NCBI RefSeq assembly: GCF_042731755.1
Contig: NZ_JBHWLR010000002.1
Location: 62,001 to 126,000, forward strand
Direction: 5' to 3'
DNA length: 64,000 bases
Source: Promicromonospora sp042731755
GTDB lineage: Bacteria; Actinomycetota; Actinomycetes; Actinomycetales; Cellulomonadaceae
Shown piece by piece: positions 41,132 to 49,402 of this stretch (the stretch's first letter is position 1; every line of letters begins with the position of its first letter). A program made the translations under genes and the position numbers. The notes under the pieces were generated by a model, which saw only the letters and a list, made by a program, of their open reading frames with translations, had not been told where the DNA came from and did not search any database.

Positions 41132-42454
41132 TCAGCCGACGCTCGCGACGCCCTTCGCCCAGGCCTCGTTCAGCTCGGCGAACGCCTGCTCCTTGGTCTT
41201 CGAGCCGGTGCGGGCCGCATCGATGAGCTCCTGCCGGTAGCGGCCGTCGGTAGTGATGATGCCCGACGTGGTGCTGACCTCGTTGAACCGGGACTCCTCC
41301 CCGGCCGGCGGCAGCGCCGGCTCGAAGATCTGCACGTCCGCGAGGAAGTCGGCGAGGATCTCCGGCTCGGGACCGTCCTTGCGCGGGGACAGGCCGCCCA
41401 TGTCGGCCGAGTACGTCGACTCGTCGGCCAGGAAGTCGAGCCAGGCGCGCGCCGTCACCTTGTTCTCGGAGTGCACGTTGATGCCGAGCGAGATGTCGGG
41501 TCCGGTGGTGGTCCAGAACTCGCCGTCGTGCTGGATGGGGAACGGCATGTAGCCGAGCACCGACGGGTCCAGCCCGGCCTTCTCGATGTCGCCGCCGGCC
41601 CGCGTGATCGCCCAGGACGCCACCGGCATGGTCGCGATCTCGCCCGAGCCGATCTTGATCTTCGTCTCGTCGTACGTCGCGGTGGTGGGATCAGCCTCGA
41701 TCAGGCCCTCGGCCGCCAGGTCGTACAGCAGGCCGTCGACGATCTCGTCGTCGTGCCCGGAGCCCCACGGGTCGTCCCAGGTGCTCATGTCGTAGACGAT
41801 GTCCGGGTTCAGCGACACCAGGCCGCGGTAGCCCTCCCACTGGCTGAGCATCCAGCCGTCCTTGTAGTTGGTCACCAGCGGCGTGACGTCCGGCGCGCTG
41901 TCCTTGATCGTCTGCAGGTCCGCGAGGAACTCGTCGGTGGTGGTGGGCCAGTCCTCGATCCCGGCGTCGGCCCAGACCTGCTTGTTGTAGAGGAAGCCCC
42001 ACGCGTTCCCGAGGTCCGGGATGGCGTAGGTGGTGCCCTCGTAGGTCTTGGTCAGCCAGCGGTAGTCCTGCGACAGCTCGTCGTAGTCGCCGAGCGGCTC
42101 GAAGAAGTCCGGGAGCTGGTCGGGGGAGACACCCTGGACGTTCAGCACGTCGCCGTAGTCCTCGGTGGACATGCGCGTCTTGATCTCGGTGCCGTAGTCG
42201 GTCAGCCGCTCGATCCGGACCTCGTCGACCTCGGGGTACTTCTCCTCGAAAGCCTGCACGTAGGCCTCGAACCGTGCAGGCTCCAGATGCGTCAGGTGGG
42301 TGATGGTGCCGTGCGGGACGTCAAGATCCTGCTCCGCCTCCGCGCCGCCGGTCTGGCCCGCGCACGCGGCGAGCAGCGTCGTGGCGACCGCCACCGCGGC
42401 GACGGGGGCCGTCCGGCGGCGTAGCGGGGCCGCGGAAGTTCGTGGTGAGGACAC
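41132..42454 (-). CDS. Sugar ABC transporter substrate-binding lipoprotein
   Basis: GTG 42454 follows GGAGAAGG; 440 residues. The signal peptide ends at the lipobox LLAAC. Binding-protein features are FEAYVQAFEEKYPEVDEVRIE, IPDLGNAWGFLYNKQVWADAG and GEIATMPVASWAI. It is the first gene of the five-gene operon (binding protein, two permeases, CE7 esterase, hydroxyacid dehydrogenase). A near-consensus promoter and a LacI-type operator lie upstream, so induction by an acetylated oligosaccharide is likely. Confidence 0.95.
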   Translation of the reverse strand: MSSPRTSAAPLRRRTAPVAAVAVATTLLAACAGQTGGAEAEQDLDVPHGTITHLTHLEPARFEAYVQAFEEKYPEVDEVRIERLTDYGTEIKTRMSTEDYGDVLNVQGVSPDQLPDFFEPLGDYDELSQDYRWLTKTYEGTTYAIPDLGNAWGFLYNKQVWADAGIEDWPTTTDEFLADLQTIKDSAPDVTPLVTNYKDGWMLSQWEGYRGLVSLNPDIVYDMSTWDDPWGSGHDDEIVDGLLYDLAAEGLIEADPTTATYDETKIKIGSGEIATMPVASWAITRAGGDIEKAGLDPSVLGYMPFPIQHDGEFWTTTGPDISLGINVHSENKVTARAWLDFLADESTYSADMGGLSPRKDGPEPEILADFLADVQIFEPALPPAGEESRFNEVSTTSGIITTDGRYRQELIDAARTGSKTKEQAFAELNEAWAKGVASVG

Positions 42455-42508
42455 AACCTTCTCCTTTGATGGTCGTCCGACGCCGGGAGCACGCCGGTGC
42501 GAACGGAA

Positions 42509-42536
42509 GTTATAGCGGTTTACCTTTGGGTGTCAA
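42509..42536 (-). promoter_or_regulatory. Sigma-A-type promoter with LacI-type operator
   Basis: On the minus strand TTGACA (42536-42531) and TATAAC (42514-42509) are separated by 16 bases. The spacer contains GTAAACCGCTA, i.e. AGCGGTTTAC at 42514-42523 on the + strand, which fits the A-n-CG-n-TT core of LacI operators. It drives the ABC importer operon, with repression by LacI inferred. Confidence 0.7.
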
Positions 42537-42604
42537 CATCCGGCTGCGAACCCGCAGGTACGGGGCTCATGACGTGGCGATCCTGCCGAATCGGCGGAGG
42601 TAGA

Positions 42605-42617
42605 CCGTTTGCAACGG
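42605..42617. promoter_or_regulatory. Operator candidate CCGTT-TGC-AACGG
   Basis: A perfect palindrome with a 3-base centre lies 22 bases before the lacI start. It also contains ACCGTTT, the A-n-CG-n-TT core seen at the neighbouring two promoters. LacI autoregulation is inferred. Confidence 0.5.
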
Positions 42618-42638
42618 GCGTGGGCTACGATCGGGAGC

Positions 42639-43685
42639 GTGACCACCGACCAGCCGGAGTCGACGACGACCGCCCGCGCCAGCATCCGCGACGTCGCGGA
42701 GCGGGCCGGGGTGTCCGTCTCGACCGTCTCGCGCATCCTCAACGGCAACTACCCGCCCGCGCCCAAGACCCGCGGCAAGGTGATGCGCGCCGTCCAGGAG
42801 CTGAACTACTCGCCCAACCCGCACGCCCGCGCCCTGACCGGCACCGAGAGCAACACCGTCGGGATCGTGGTGCGCCAGCTCGACGACGGGTTCCTGCTGG
42901 CCCTCGTGCAGGCCATCGCGACGGCGGTGGAGGACGCCGGGATGCTGTGCCTCATCGGGACCACGGGCAACGAGCCCGGCAAGGAGATCGAGGTGCTGCG
43001 CCAGATGCACGGCCAGCACGTGCGCGGCGTCATCGTGGTCGGTGCGGTGGAGGAGACCGAGGCGTACCGCGCGGCGATGACCAGCTACATCGCCTCGCTG
43101 GACCGGTCCCGCACCCGTCTCGTGCTCTGCGCCCGGCCGCCGGTCGAGGGCGCGGACGCCCACTCGGTGGTGCAGTACGACAACACCGGCGGCGCCTACG
43201 CGGCCACGAGCCACCTGGTCTCCCGCGGGCACCGGCGCATCCTGCTGCTGGGTGGCCCGCCGGCCAGCACCATCAGCAAGGAGCGCCGGGCGGGCTACCG
43301 CAAGGCGCTGGCCGACCTCGGCGTGCCGGTCGACCCCGCGCTGGAGGTGGGGCCGGCGTGGGACCGCGCCACCGGGCGCGCCGTCATGAGCCGGCTCGAC
43401 CGCTCGGCCTTCACCGCCGTGCTCGCGCACACCGACCAGGTCGCGGCCGGCGCCATGCAGTACCTGCGCGAGCAGGGGCTCCGCCTGCCGGACGACATGT
43501 CGTTCGTCGGCTTCGACGACTCGCCCGTGGCCACCGACCTCGACCTGACCTCGGTGCGCATCCCCTCGGCCGAGCTCGGCCGAACCGCCGTGCGCATGCT
43601 GCTCGCGCCGGACGCGCGCGAGGACCGGGAGATGTTCGCGACGCACGTCGTGGTGCGCGGGAGCGTCGTGGCACCGCGGGCCTGA
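42639..43685 (+). CDS. LacI-family transcriptional regulator
   Basis: The start is GTG 42639, giving 348 residues; an in-frame codon 10 positions upstream lies over the palindrome. The N-terminal DNA-binding domain is classic: ASIRDVAERAGVSVSTVSRIL, then NGNYPPAPKTRGKVMRAVQEL and hinge NPHARALTG. The sensor domain runs from about 65 to 340 (VGIVVRQLDDGFLLALVQAI, SRGHRRILLLGGPPAST, MSFVGFDDSPVATDLDLTSV). It is divergent from the ABC importer operon and upstream of the lyase gene; operator-like sites occur at all three promoters. Confidence 0.95.
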   Translation: MTTDQPESTTTARASIRDVAERAGVSVSTVSRILNGNYPPAPKTRGKVMRAVQELNYSPNPHARALTGTESNTVGIVVRQLDDGFLLALVQAIATAVEDAGMLCLIGTTGNEPGKEIEVLRQMHGQHVRGVIVVGAVEETEAYRAAMTSYIASLDRSRTRLVLCARPPVEGADAHSVVQYDNTGGAYAATSHLVSRGHRRILLLGGPPASTISKERRAGYRKALADLGVPVDPALEVGPAWDRATGRAVMSRLDRSAFTAVLAHTDQVAAGAMQYLREQGLRLPDDMSFVGFDDSPVATDLDLTSVRIPSAELGRTAVRMLLAPDAREDREMFATHVVVRGSVVAPRA

Positions 43686-43712
43686 CGGCTCACGGTCTAC
43701 GCGGCCCGGCTC

Positions 43713-43741
43713 TTGACGACCCAGGGTGCAAGCGTTTTACT
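43713..43741 (+). promoter_or_regulatory. Promoter with overlapping LacI-type operator before the lyase
   Basis: TTGACG (43713-43718) and TTTACT (43736-43741) are separated by 17 bases. AGCGTTTTAC at 43731-43740 overlaps the -10 element and differs from the site at 42514-42523 by one base. This links the lyase to the LacI regulon. Confidence 0.6.
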
Positions 43742-43818
43742 TCTAGCGCGTCGCGACGTGCTTCCCGCATCCGCCGCGCAGCGTGCTGCCAACCCCCTCA
43801 ACGTCGAAGGGTTCTCTC

Positions 43819-46800
43819 GTGCACCTCCGCAGACACCGTCATCGCAGGGCTCTGACCGGTACGGGGCTCGTCGCCTCAGCCGCGCTCGTCCTCGGCCTCC
43901 TGACCGCACCCGCGAGTGCAACCGTTGTACCTGAAGCAGCAACTGCCGCCATCGCGGCCCCCACCATTGAACCCCCGGACAGCGTCGTCGCCCTGCTCCG
44001 CGACGGCCACCCGCGCCTGCTCGCCGACGAGGCCGACTTCGACGCCGCCCGGCTGCGCGTCGAGCAGGACGAGCGTGTCGCCGGCTGGTTCGCCGCGACC
44101 CGCGCCACGGGCGACGCGATCCTGCCGACCACCCCGGTCGCGCGCCCCGGCGGGTCGAACATCCTGAGCGCGGTGCGCGAGGTCAAGCGCCGCGTGCTCA
44201 CGCTCGGGTTCCTGTGGCAGGTCACCGGCGAGGAGCGGTACGCGGAGCGGGGGATCGAGGAGCTCCTGTCCGCCAGTGCGTACCCGGACTGGAGCCCGGC
44301 GCACTTCCTCGACGTCGGCGAGATGACCGGCGCCGTCGCGGTCGGCTACGACTGGATGTACGACGCGATGGACGCCGCGGAGCGCGCGACGGTGCGCGCG
44401 GCGATCGAGGACAAGGCGCTGGAGGTCGCGCTGCCCTACTACGACACCACCGGGTCGAACTTCTTCGTCGGGCAGACCCACAACTGGAACCTGATCACCA
44501 ACAGCGTGGCGCTGGGCGCCCTCGCCATCGGCGACGAGTCCCCGCAGCTCGCCGACGCCGTGCTGACCCGCAGCATCACCTCGATCCAGTACGGCATCTC
44601 CGAGTACGCGCCCGACGGCGCCTACGCCGAGAGCCCGTCCTACTGGCAGTACGGCACGGACTACCTGGTCAGCTACCTCGCCGCGATGACGACCGCGACC
44701 GGCACGGACTTCGGCCTCTCCGGGCTGCCGGGCCTCGCCGGCACCGGCGACTTCGGCATCCACGTGACCAGCCCCACCGGGCACACCTTCAACTACGGCG
44801 ACGGCGGCACCGACCTGTTCGGCGGCGTCACCGGCGGATGGCACTCGCCGTTCATGATGTGGCTCGCGGACCGGTACGACGCCGGCCACCTCGCCGCCTG
44901 GCAGGCCGAGCGCGCCGACCGGTCGCCCAGCCCGCTCGACATCCTCTGGTACGACCCCGCGACGGCGGACACCGCCCCGCACCCGACCGCGACGGACGCG
45001 ACCTTCGGCAACACCGAGATCGCGACGGCGCGCAGCGCCTGGGACGACCCCTACGCCGTCTACGTCGCGACCAAGGGCCTGCGCGCCGGGTACGACCAGG
45101 TGAACGCGCACATGAACCTCGACGCCGGCGACCTGGTGGTCGAGGCGAACGGGATCCGCTGGTTCGAGGAGCTGGGCGCCGACACCTACCAGGACCAGTA
45201 CTTCACCTGGAAGACCGACTCGGGCGGGCGCTGGAACTACTTCGCTACGCGCGCCGAGGGGCAGAACACCATGGTGCTCGGCGACGGGCCCGTGCCGTCC
45301 GCGGCCCTCACCGCGGGGGCGCCGGTGCGCACCGCCGCCGACGCGCGCCGCTGGTACTCGGTGACCGACCTGACCGGGCTGTACGGCGACCGGGTCGAGC
45401 GGGCCGAGCGCGGCGTCATGCTCTACGACGACCGGCGGCAGGTGCTGGTCCAGGACGAGGTGGAGTCCGCCGACCCGATCGACTACCGGCAGTTCCTGCT
45501 CACCCGCGCCCAGGTCACGGTGGCCGACGGCGGCCGCAGCGCCCTGCTCGAACGCGGCGGGCAGCGGATGTGGCTCCAGCTCCTGACCCCCGAGGGCAGG
45601 ATCACCGCCGGCCGCGCCGCGCCGCTGCCCTGGGTGCAGGACCCGGGCGGCCAGAAGGCCATGACCGGCGTGACGAGCCTGCTGATCTCGGTCCCCGACG
45701 TCACGGACACGACCGTGGCCGTGCGCATTGTGCCGCTGGACTCCGGCCAGCAGCCGCCGTCGGACACGACCGCCGTGGGCCCGATCGCCGGCTGGGCCGC
45801 CGGGGGAGCGGACGCCGCGTGGCTGACCGGCCTCCGGGTGGACGGCGCCGCGCTGCCCGAGTTCGACGCCGGCCGGTTCCGCTACGACGTCACCACCGCG
45901 GCCGCGGCCACGCGGCCGCCCGCGGTCACCGCGACGGCCGCCCCCGGCGTCCAGGCCAAGGTCGAGCGGTCCGGCACGCTGCCCGGCGTCGTGCGGGTCA
46001 CCACCCGGCGCGGGACCGAGGCAGGCCCCACCTACGTGGTGCACGTGCGCCAGCCGGGTGTGCTCGGCCGGTCCCTCCCGGTCGCGTCCGTCCGGGCCAG
46101 CGCCGACGACGGCAACGCTGCGGCGTCCGTCGTGGACGGCAGCCTCGGCACCCGCTGGAGCGCCGAGGGCGACGGGCAGCACGTCACGCTCGACCTCGGC
46201 GCCGGGACGACTGTCGGCGCGCTCTCCGTGGCCTACTACAACGGGCACACGCGCACCTCGACCTTCGACGTGCTGACGTCGACCGACGGCGCGACCTGGC
46301 AGACCGCGCTCGCGGGCGAGGTGACCAGCGGCACCACCGACGACCTGGAGGTGCACGGCTTCGCAGCGCGCACGGCGCGGTACGTGCGGCTGGTGGGGCA
46401 CGGCAACTCGGCGAGCGCCTTCAACAGCATCACCGAGATCCGCGCCTACGCCTCGGGCGCGACCGCTCGCGCCGACCAGCCCGTGCCGCAGGACCGGCTG
46501 GGCGCGCTGGAGCTCACGCCCGCTCCCGTCCTGGCGCTGTCGGTGGGGGAGGACCGGACGCTGGGCCTCGCCGGGACCGGCACCGGCGGCGGCGCGGTCG
46601 ACCTGGCGGACGCCGAGGTGCGGTGGTTCTCCGCGAACCCGGGCGTGGCGACGGTCGCCGCGGACGGCACCGTCACCGGGGTGTCCGGCGGCTCGGTGAC
46701 CGTGGGCGCCGTCGTCCGCTCCGGCGTGGGCTGGAGCACCGCCCGCACCACAGTGATCGTGCAGGACCCGGGCCACATCGAGCCCGGCGCGGACGCCGTG

Positions 46801-47277
46801 GTGCGCAACGCCGCGCCGGACGGGGTGTTCGGCAAGGGGAACCTGGAGGTCCGCAACAACCCGGACAACGCCAGCGGGTTCGAGCGGGTCTCCTACCTCA
46901 CGTTCCCGCTGGACGCCGTCGGCGGCCGGCAGGCGACGGCCGCGACGCTGCACGTGTACGGGTGGTTGAGCAGCGCGGGCGCGGCCGGCGCCGTCGCCGT
47001 GCACCGCGTGGCGGACCCGACCTGGACCGAGGCCGCGCTGACGTGGAACACCATGCCGGCGCGCGCGCCGAGCCTCGGCACGATCACGGTCCAGGACGCC
47101 ACACCGCGCTGGTACGAGATCGACGTGACCGACGCCGTGCGCGCCGCGCAGGACGACGGCACGCCCGCCGGCTTCGCGCTGACCGGCGCCGTGGCGAGCT
47201 ACGGGCCGCTGGTACTCGTGACGTCGCGCGAGGGGGACGCCGCGCAGCGGCCGTACCTGGACGTCGAGGTGTCCTGA
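43819..47277 (+). CDS. Secreted multidomain heparinase II/III-type polysaccharide lyase
   Basis: I choose GTG 43819 (AAGGG upstream), giving 1152 residues. A Tat/Sec-like signal (LRRHRHRRALTG, then a hydrophobic core) ends near TAPASA. About residues 45-330 form an alpha/alpha-toroid (DGHPRLLADEADFDAARLRV, GQTHNWNLITNSVALGALAI, YAESPSYWQYGTDYLVSYL) and about 340-640 a beta-sandwich (GLRAGYDQVNAHMNLDAGDLV), as in heparinase II/III-like lyases. A cadherin-like module (about 665-745), an F5/8C carbohydrate-binding domain (about 753-880), a Big_2 domain (about 894-975) and a DNRLRE domain (about 985-1150) follow. Substrate unknown, probably an acidic polysaccharide. Confidence 0.88.
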   Translation: MHLRRHRHRRALTGTGLVASAALVLGLLTAPASATVVPEAATAAIAAPTIEPPDSVVALLRDGHPRLLADEADFDAARLRVEQDERVAGWFAATRATGDAILPTTPVARPGGSNILSAVREVKRRVLTLGFLWQVTGEERYAERGIEELLSASAYPDWSPAHFLDVGEMTGAVAVGYDWMYDAMDAAERATVRAAIEDKALEVALPYYDTTGSNFFVGQTHNWNLITNSVALGALAIGDESPQLADAVLTRSITSIQYGISEYAPDGAYAESPSYWQYGTDYLVSYLAAMTTATGTDFGLSGLPGLAGTGDFGIHVTSPTGHTFNYGDGGTDLFGGVTGGWHSPFMMWLADRYDAGHLAAWQAERADRSPSPLDILWYDPATADTAPHPTATDATFGNTEIATARSAWDDPYAVYVATKGLRAGYDQVNAHMNLDAGDLVVEANGIRWFEELGADTYQDQYFTWKTDSGGRWNYFATRAEGQNTMVLGDGPVPSAALTAGAPVRTAADARRWYSVTDLTGLYGDRVERAERGVMLYDDRRQVLVQDEVESADPIDYRQFLLTRAQVTVADGGRSALLERGGQRMWLQLLTPEGRITAGRAAPLPWVQDPGGQKAMTGVTSLLISVPDVTDTTVAVRIVPLDSGQQPPSDTTAVGPIAGWAAGGADAAWLTGLRVDGAALPEFDAGRFRYDVTTAAAATRPPAVTATAAPGVQAKVERSGTLPGVVRVTTRRGTEAGPTYVVHVRQPGVLGRSLPVASVRASADDGNAAASVVDGSLGTRWSAEGDGQHVTLDLGAGTTVGALSVAYYNGHTRTSTFDVLTSTDGATWQTALAGEVTSGTTDDLEVHGFAARTARYVRLVGHGNSASAFNSITEIRAYASGATARADQPVPQDRLGALELTPAPVLALSVGEDRTLGLAGTGTGGGAVDLADAEVRWFSANPGVATVAADGTVTGVSGGSVTVGAVVRSGVGWSTARTTVIVQDPGHIEPGADAVVRNAAPDGVFGKGNLEVRNNPDNASGFERVSYLTFPLDAVGGRQATAATLHVYGWLSSAGAAGAVAVHRVADPTWTEAALTWNTMPARAPSLGTITVQDATPRWYEIDVTDAVRAAQDDGTPAGFALTGAVASYGPLVLVTSREGDAAQRPYLDVEVS

Positions 47278-47287
47278 CCCCGCCGTC

Positions 47288-47314
47288 GGAGGCCGTGCTC
47301 AGCCCACGGCCTCC
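47288..47314. terminator. Bidirectional hairpin between lyase and GntR genes
   Basis: GGAGGCCGTG and CACGGCCTCC form a perfect 10-base stem with a 7-base loop. It begins 11 bases after the lyase stop and covers the last codons of the convergent GntR gene, so it could end both transcripts. Confidence 0.7.
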
Positions 47315-47988
47315 GGCGCCGGCCGGACCTCGCGGAGCCACACCTCGCTCTGAGTCACGTGGGCGGCGGCCGCCACCGACGCCGCGACGGGGTCGCGCGC
47401 CGTCAGCGCCCGCAGGATCGCGCGGTGCCCGGCGTCGGACACGCGCTTGGTCTCCGGGGTGAGCACCGGGTAGGCGCGCGAACGGGAGCGCAGCACCGAC
47501 ACGAGCGCGCCGAGCGAGTCGTTGCCGCACAGCCGCACGATGCCCATGTGGAACTCGTGGTCGAGCGCCGACTGCTCGTCCACGTCCTCGCTGGCCTCCA
47601 GCCGGTCGAGCAGGTCGCCCAGGCGGGCGAGCGTCGCGTCGTCGCAGCGCGCGGCCGACAGGGCGACGGCATGCGCCTCCAGCACCCGGCGCAGCTCGTA
47701 CAGCTCCAGGATCGACTCCAGCGGGAGCAGGCCGACCGTGAGCGAGAGCGTCTGGATCATGTCGGCGGCGCGCAGCTCGCCCACGTAGGTGCCCGCGCCG
47801 CGGCGCGTCTCGACGACGCCCAGGGCCGAGAGCGTGCGGATCGCCTCGCGGATCGACCCGCGCGAGACGCCGAGCCGCTCGCTCAGCTCGCCCTCGCTCG
47901 GCATCCGGTCGCCGGGCTGGAGCGAGCCGTCGGCGATCAGGGTCCGCAGCCCGTGCAGGGCCGTCTCGACTGCGCTCACCTCGTGCAT
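47299..47988 (-). CDS. GntR-family regulator, FadR subfamily
   Basis: I choose ATG 47988 (229 residues), 13 codons inside the open frame, as it directly precedes the winged helix. The HTH reads LQPGDRMPSEGELSERLGVSRGSIREAI, followed by TLSALGVVETRRGAGTYVG. The FCD effector domain (about 80-215) keeps the metal-binding DHEFHMGIVRLCGN and GHRAILRALTARD histidines. FadR/FCD proteins sense carboxylic acids or similar ligands. It is divergent from the PLP enzyme/ABC operon, where a matching operator is found. Confidence 0.93.
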   Translation of the reverse strand: MHEVSAVETALHGLRTLIADGSLQPGDRMPSEGELSERLGVSRGSIREAIRTLSALGVVETRRGAGTYVGELRAADMIQTLSLTVGLLPLESILELYELRRVLEAHAVALSAARCDDATLARLGDLLDRLEASEDVDEQSALDHEFHMGIVRLCGNDSLGALVSVLRSRSRAYPVLTPETKRVSDAGHRAILRALTARDPVAASVAAAAHVTQSEVWLREVRPAPEAVG

Positions 47989-48107
47989 CCCACCAGGATG
48001 GCAGGTTCCCGGGAGCGGGGCGGACATTTCGCGCCCGTAAAACCTGTCCTACAGATCTGTGTCATCTGCCGGGAAACTCTGGTGCTGCCGGGTCCGGCCT
48101 GCCATGG

Positions 48108-48118
48108 TTGTCCGACAA
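48108..48118. promoter_or_regulatory. GntR/FadR-type operator TTGTC-C-GACAA
   Basis: A perfect palindrome with one central base lies 18 bases before the PLP enzyme start. TTGT-N3-ACAA cores are typical of FadR-subfamily operators. A weaker relative, CTGTCCTACAG, lies at 48044-48054. Both are in the divergent gap beside the GntR gene. Confidence 0.6.
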
Positions 48119-48136
48119 ATCCCGAGAGAGGTGTTG

Positions 48137-49402
48137 ATGGACCAGACACGCACAGCGCCGGCCCCGGCGCCCGTCCGGCTCGCGTCCGGCGGCCCGGCGC
48201 GCGACGCATGGCCGCTGGACGACGCCGTGGTGCACCTCAACCACGGCTCGTTCGGCGCGGTACCCACCGAGGTGCTCCGTTATCAGGACGAGCTGCGCCG
48301 CCAGGCGGACCTGAGCCCCGTCGGCTGGTTCCCGCGGGTCGCGGAGCTCGTCGCCGCCGCCCGCCAGGAGGTCGCGCCGTTCGTCGGCGCGCGGCCCGAG
48401 GACACGGCGTTCGTGCCCAACGCCTCGGCCGCCGCGACGGTGGTGTTCAACTCCCTGCGCCTGGGACCCGGCGACGAGATCCTCGTGACCGACCACGGCT
48501 ACGGCGCCATCACCATGGGCGCGCAGCGGCTCGCCCGCCGCTTCGGCGCCCGGGTGCGCACGGTCACGATCCCGCTCGCGGCGAGCGCCGACGTCGTCGT
48601 CGAACGCTTCCGGGCCGAGCTCACCGACGCGGTGCGCCTCGTCGTGGTCGACCAGATCACCTCGCCCACCGCCCGCCTGCTCCCGACCGCCCGGATCACC
48701 GAGCTCGCCCACGAGCACGGCGCCCGCGTGCTGGTCGACGGCGCGCACGCCCCGGGCCTCGTGCCCGACGCCGCGGCCGCCGCCGGCGGCGACTGGTGGT
48801 TCGGCAACCTGCACAAGTGGCCCTGCGCGCCGCGCGGCTCCGCGCTGCTCGTCACCGAGGCCGCCGACCGTGACGACCTCTGGCCGCTCATCGACTCGTG
48901 GGGCGCCGAGGAGCCCTACCCGGGGCGGTTCGACTCGCAGGGCACCCTCGACGCGACCAGCTACCTCGCCTCCGGCCGCGCGATCGACTTCGTAGAGCGC
49001 GAGCACGGCTGGGCGCGGGCGCGCGAGACGATGTCGGCGCTCGCGGACCACGGCGCCGCTGTCATCGGCGCCGCCCTGCAGCCGCACGTGGACGCCCCGG
49101 TGGCCACCGACGTGGGCATGCCCGTGGTCTCCATGCGCCTGCTCCGGCTGCCCGACGGGCTCGGCCGGGACCGCCTGGACTCCGACGAGCTGCGCCTGCG
49201 GCTGCTCGACCTGGCCGGCGTCGAGTCGGCCTTCACGAGCATCGGCGGAGTCGGCTACCTGCGCCTGTCCGTGCACCTGTACACGGAGCAGCGCGACTTC
49301 GACGCGTTCGTCGAGCGCGCCGTTCCCCAGATCCTGGCGTTCGCCGACGAACGCCGGGGCAAGTCATCAACCGACCGACAAGAAGGAGAGGTGCGCGCAT
49401 GA
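48137..49402 (+). CDS. PLP-dependent class-V aminotransferase-fold enzyme (isopenicillin N epimerase-like)
   Basis: ATG 48137 follows GAGAGAGG; 421 residues. The class-V fold is marked by VHLNHGSFGAVPTEVLRYQ, FVPNASAAATVVFNSL, the PLP-binding Asp region VLVDGAHAPGLVP and the Schiff-base Lys in WWFGNLHKWPCAPRGSALL. Family members are epimerases, desulfurases or lyases; the isopenicillin-N-epimerase group is often involved in amino-sugar or sulfur compound turnover. Its stop overlaps the start of a binding protein, so it probably acts on the imported compound. Confidence 0.93.
   Translation: MDQTRTAPAPAPVRLASGGPARDAWPLDDAVVHLNHGSFGAVPTEVLRYQDELRRQADLSPVGWFPRVAELVAAARQEVAPFVGARPEDTAFVPNASAAATVVFNSLRLGPGDEILVTDHGYGAITMGAQRLARRFGARVRTVTIPLAASADVVVERFRAELTDAVRLVVVDQITSPTARLLPTARITELAHEHGARVLVDGAHAPGLVPDAAAAAGGDWWFGNLHKWPCAPRGSALLVTEAADRDDLWPLIDSWGAEEPYPGRFDSQGTLDATSYLASGRAIDFVEREHGWARARETMSALADHGAAVIGAALQPHVDAPVATDVGMPVVSMRLLRLPDGLGRDRLDSDELRLRLLDLAGVESAFTSIGGVGYLRLSVHLYTEQRDFDAFVERAVPQILAFADERRGKSSTDRQEGEVRA

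Noticed and set aside
43876..47004. 1042-residue open frame antisense to the lyase
   Set aside because: It mirrors the third-position GC bias of the real gene, is rich in Arg/Val/His/Gly without domain motifs, and the sense frame has clear domains.
44214..47462. 1082-residue plus-strand frame within the lyase region
   Set aside because: It is an out-of-frame, Arg-rich shadow of the lyase gene.
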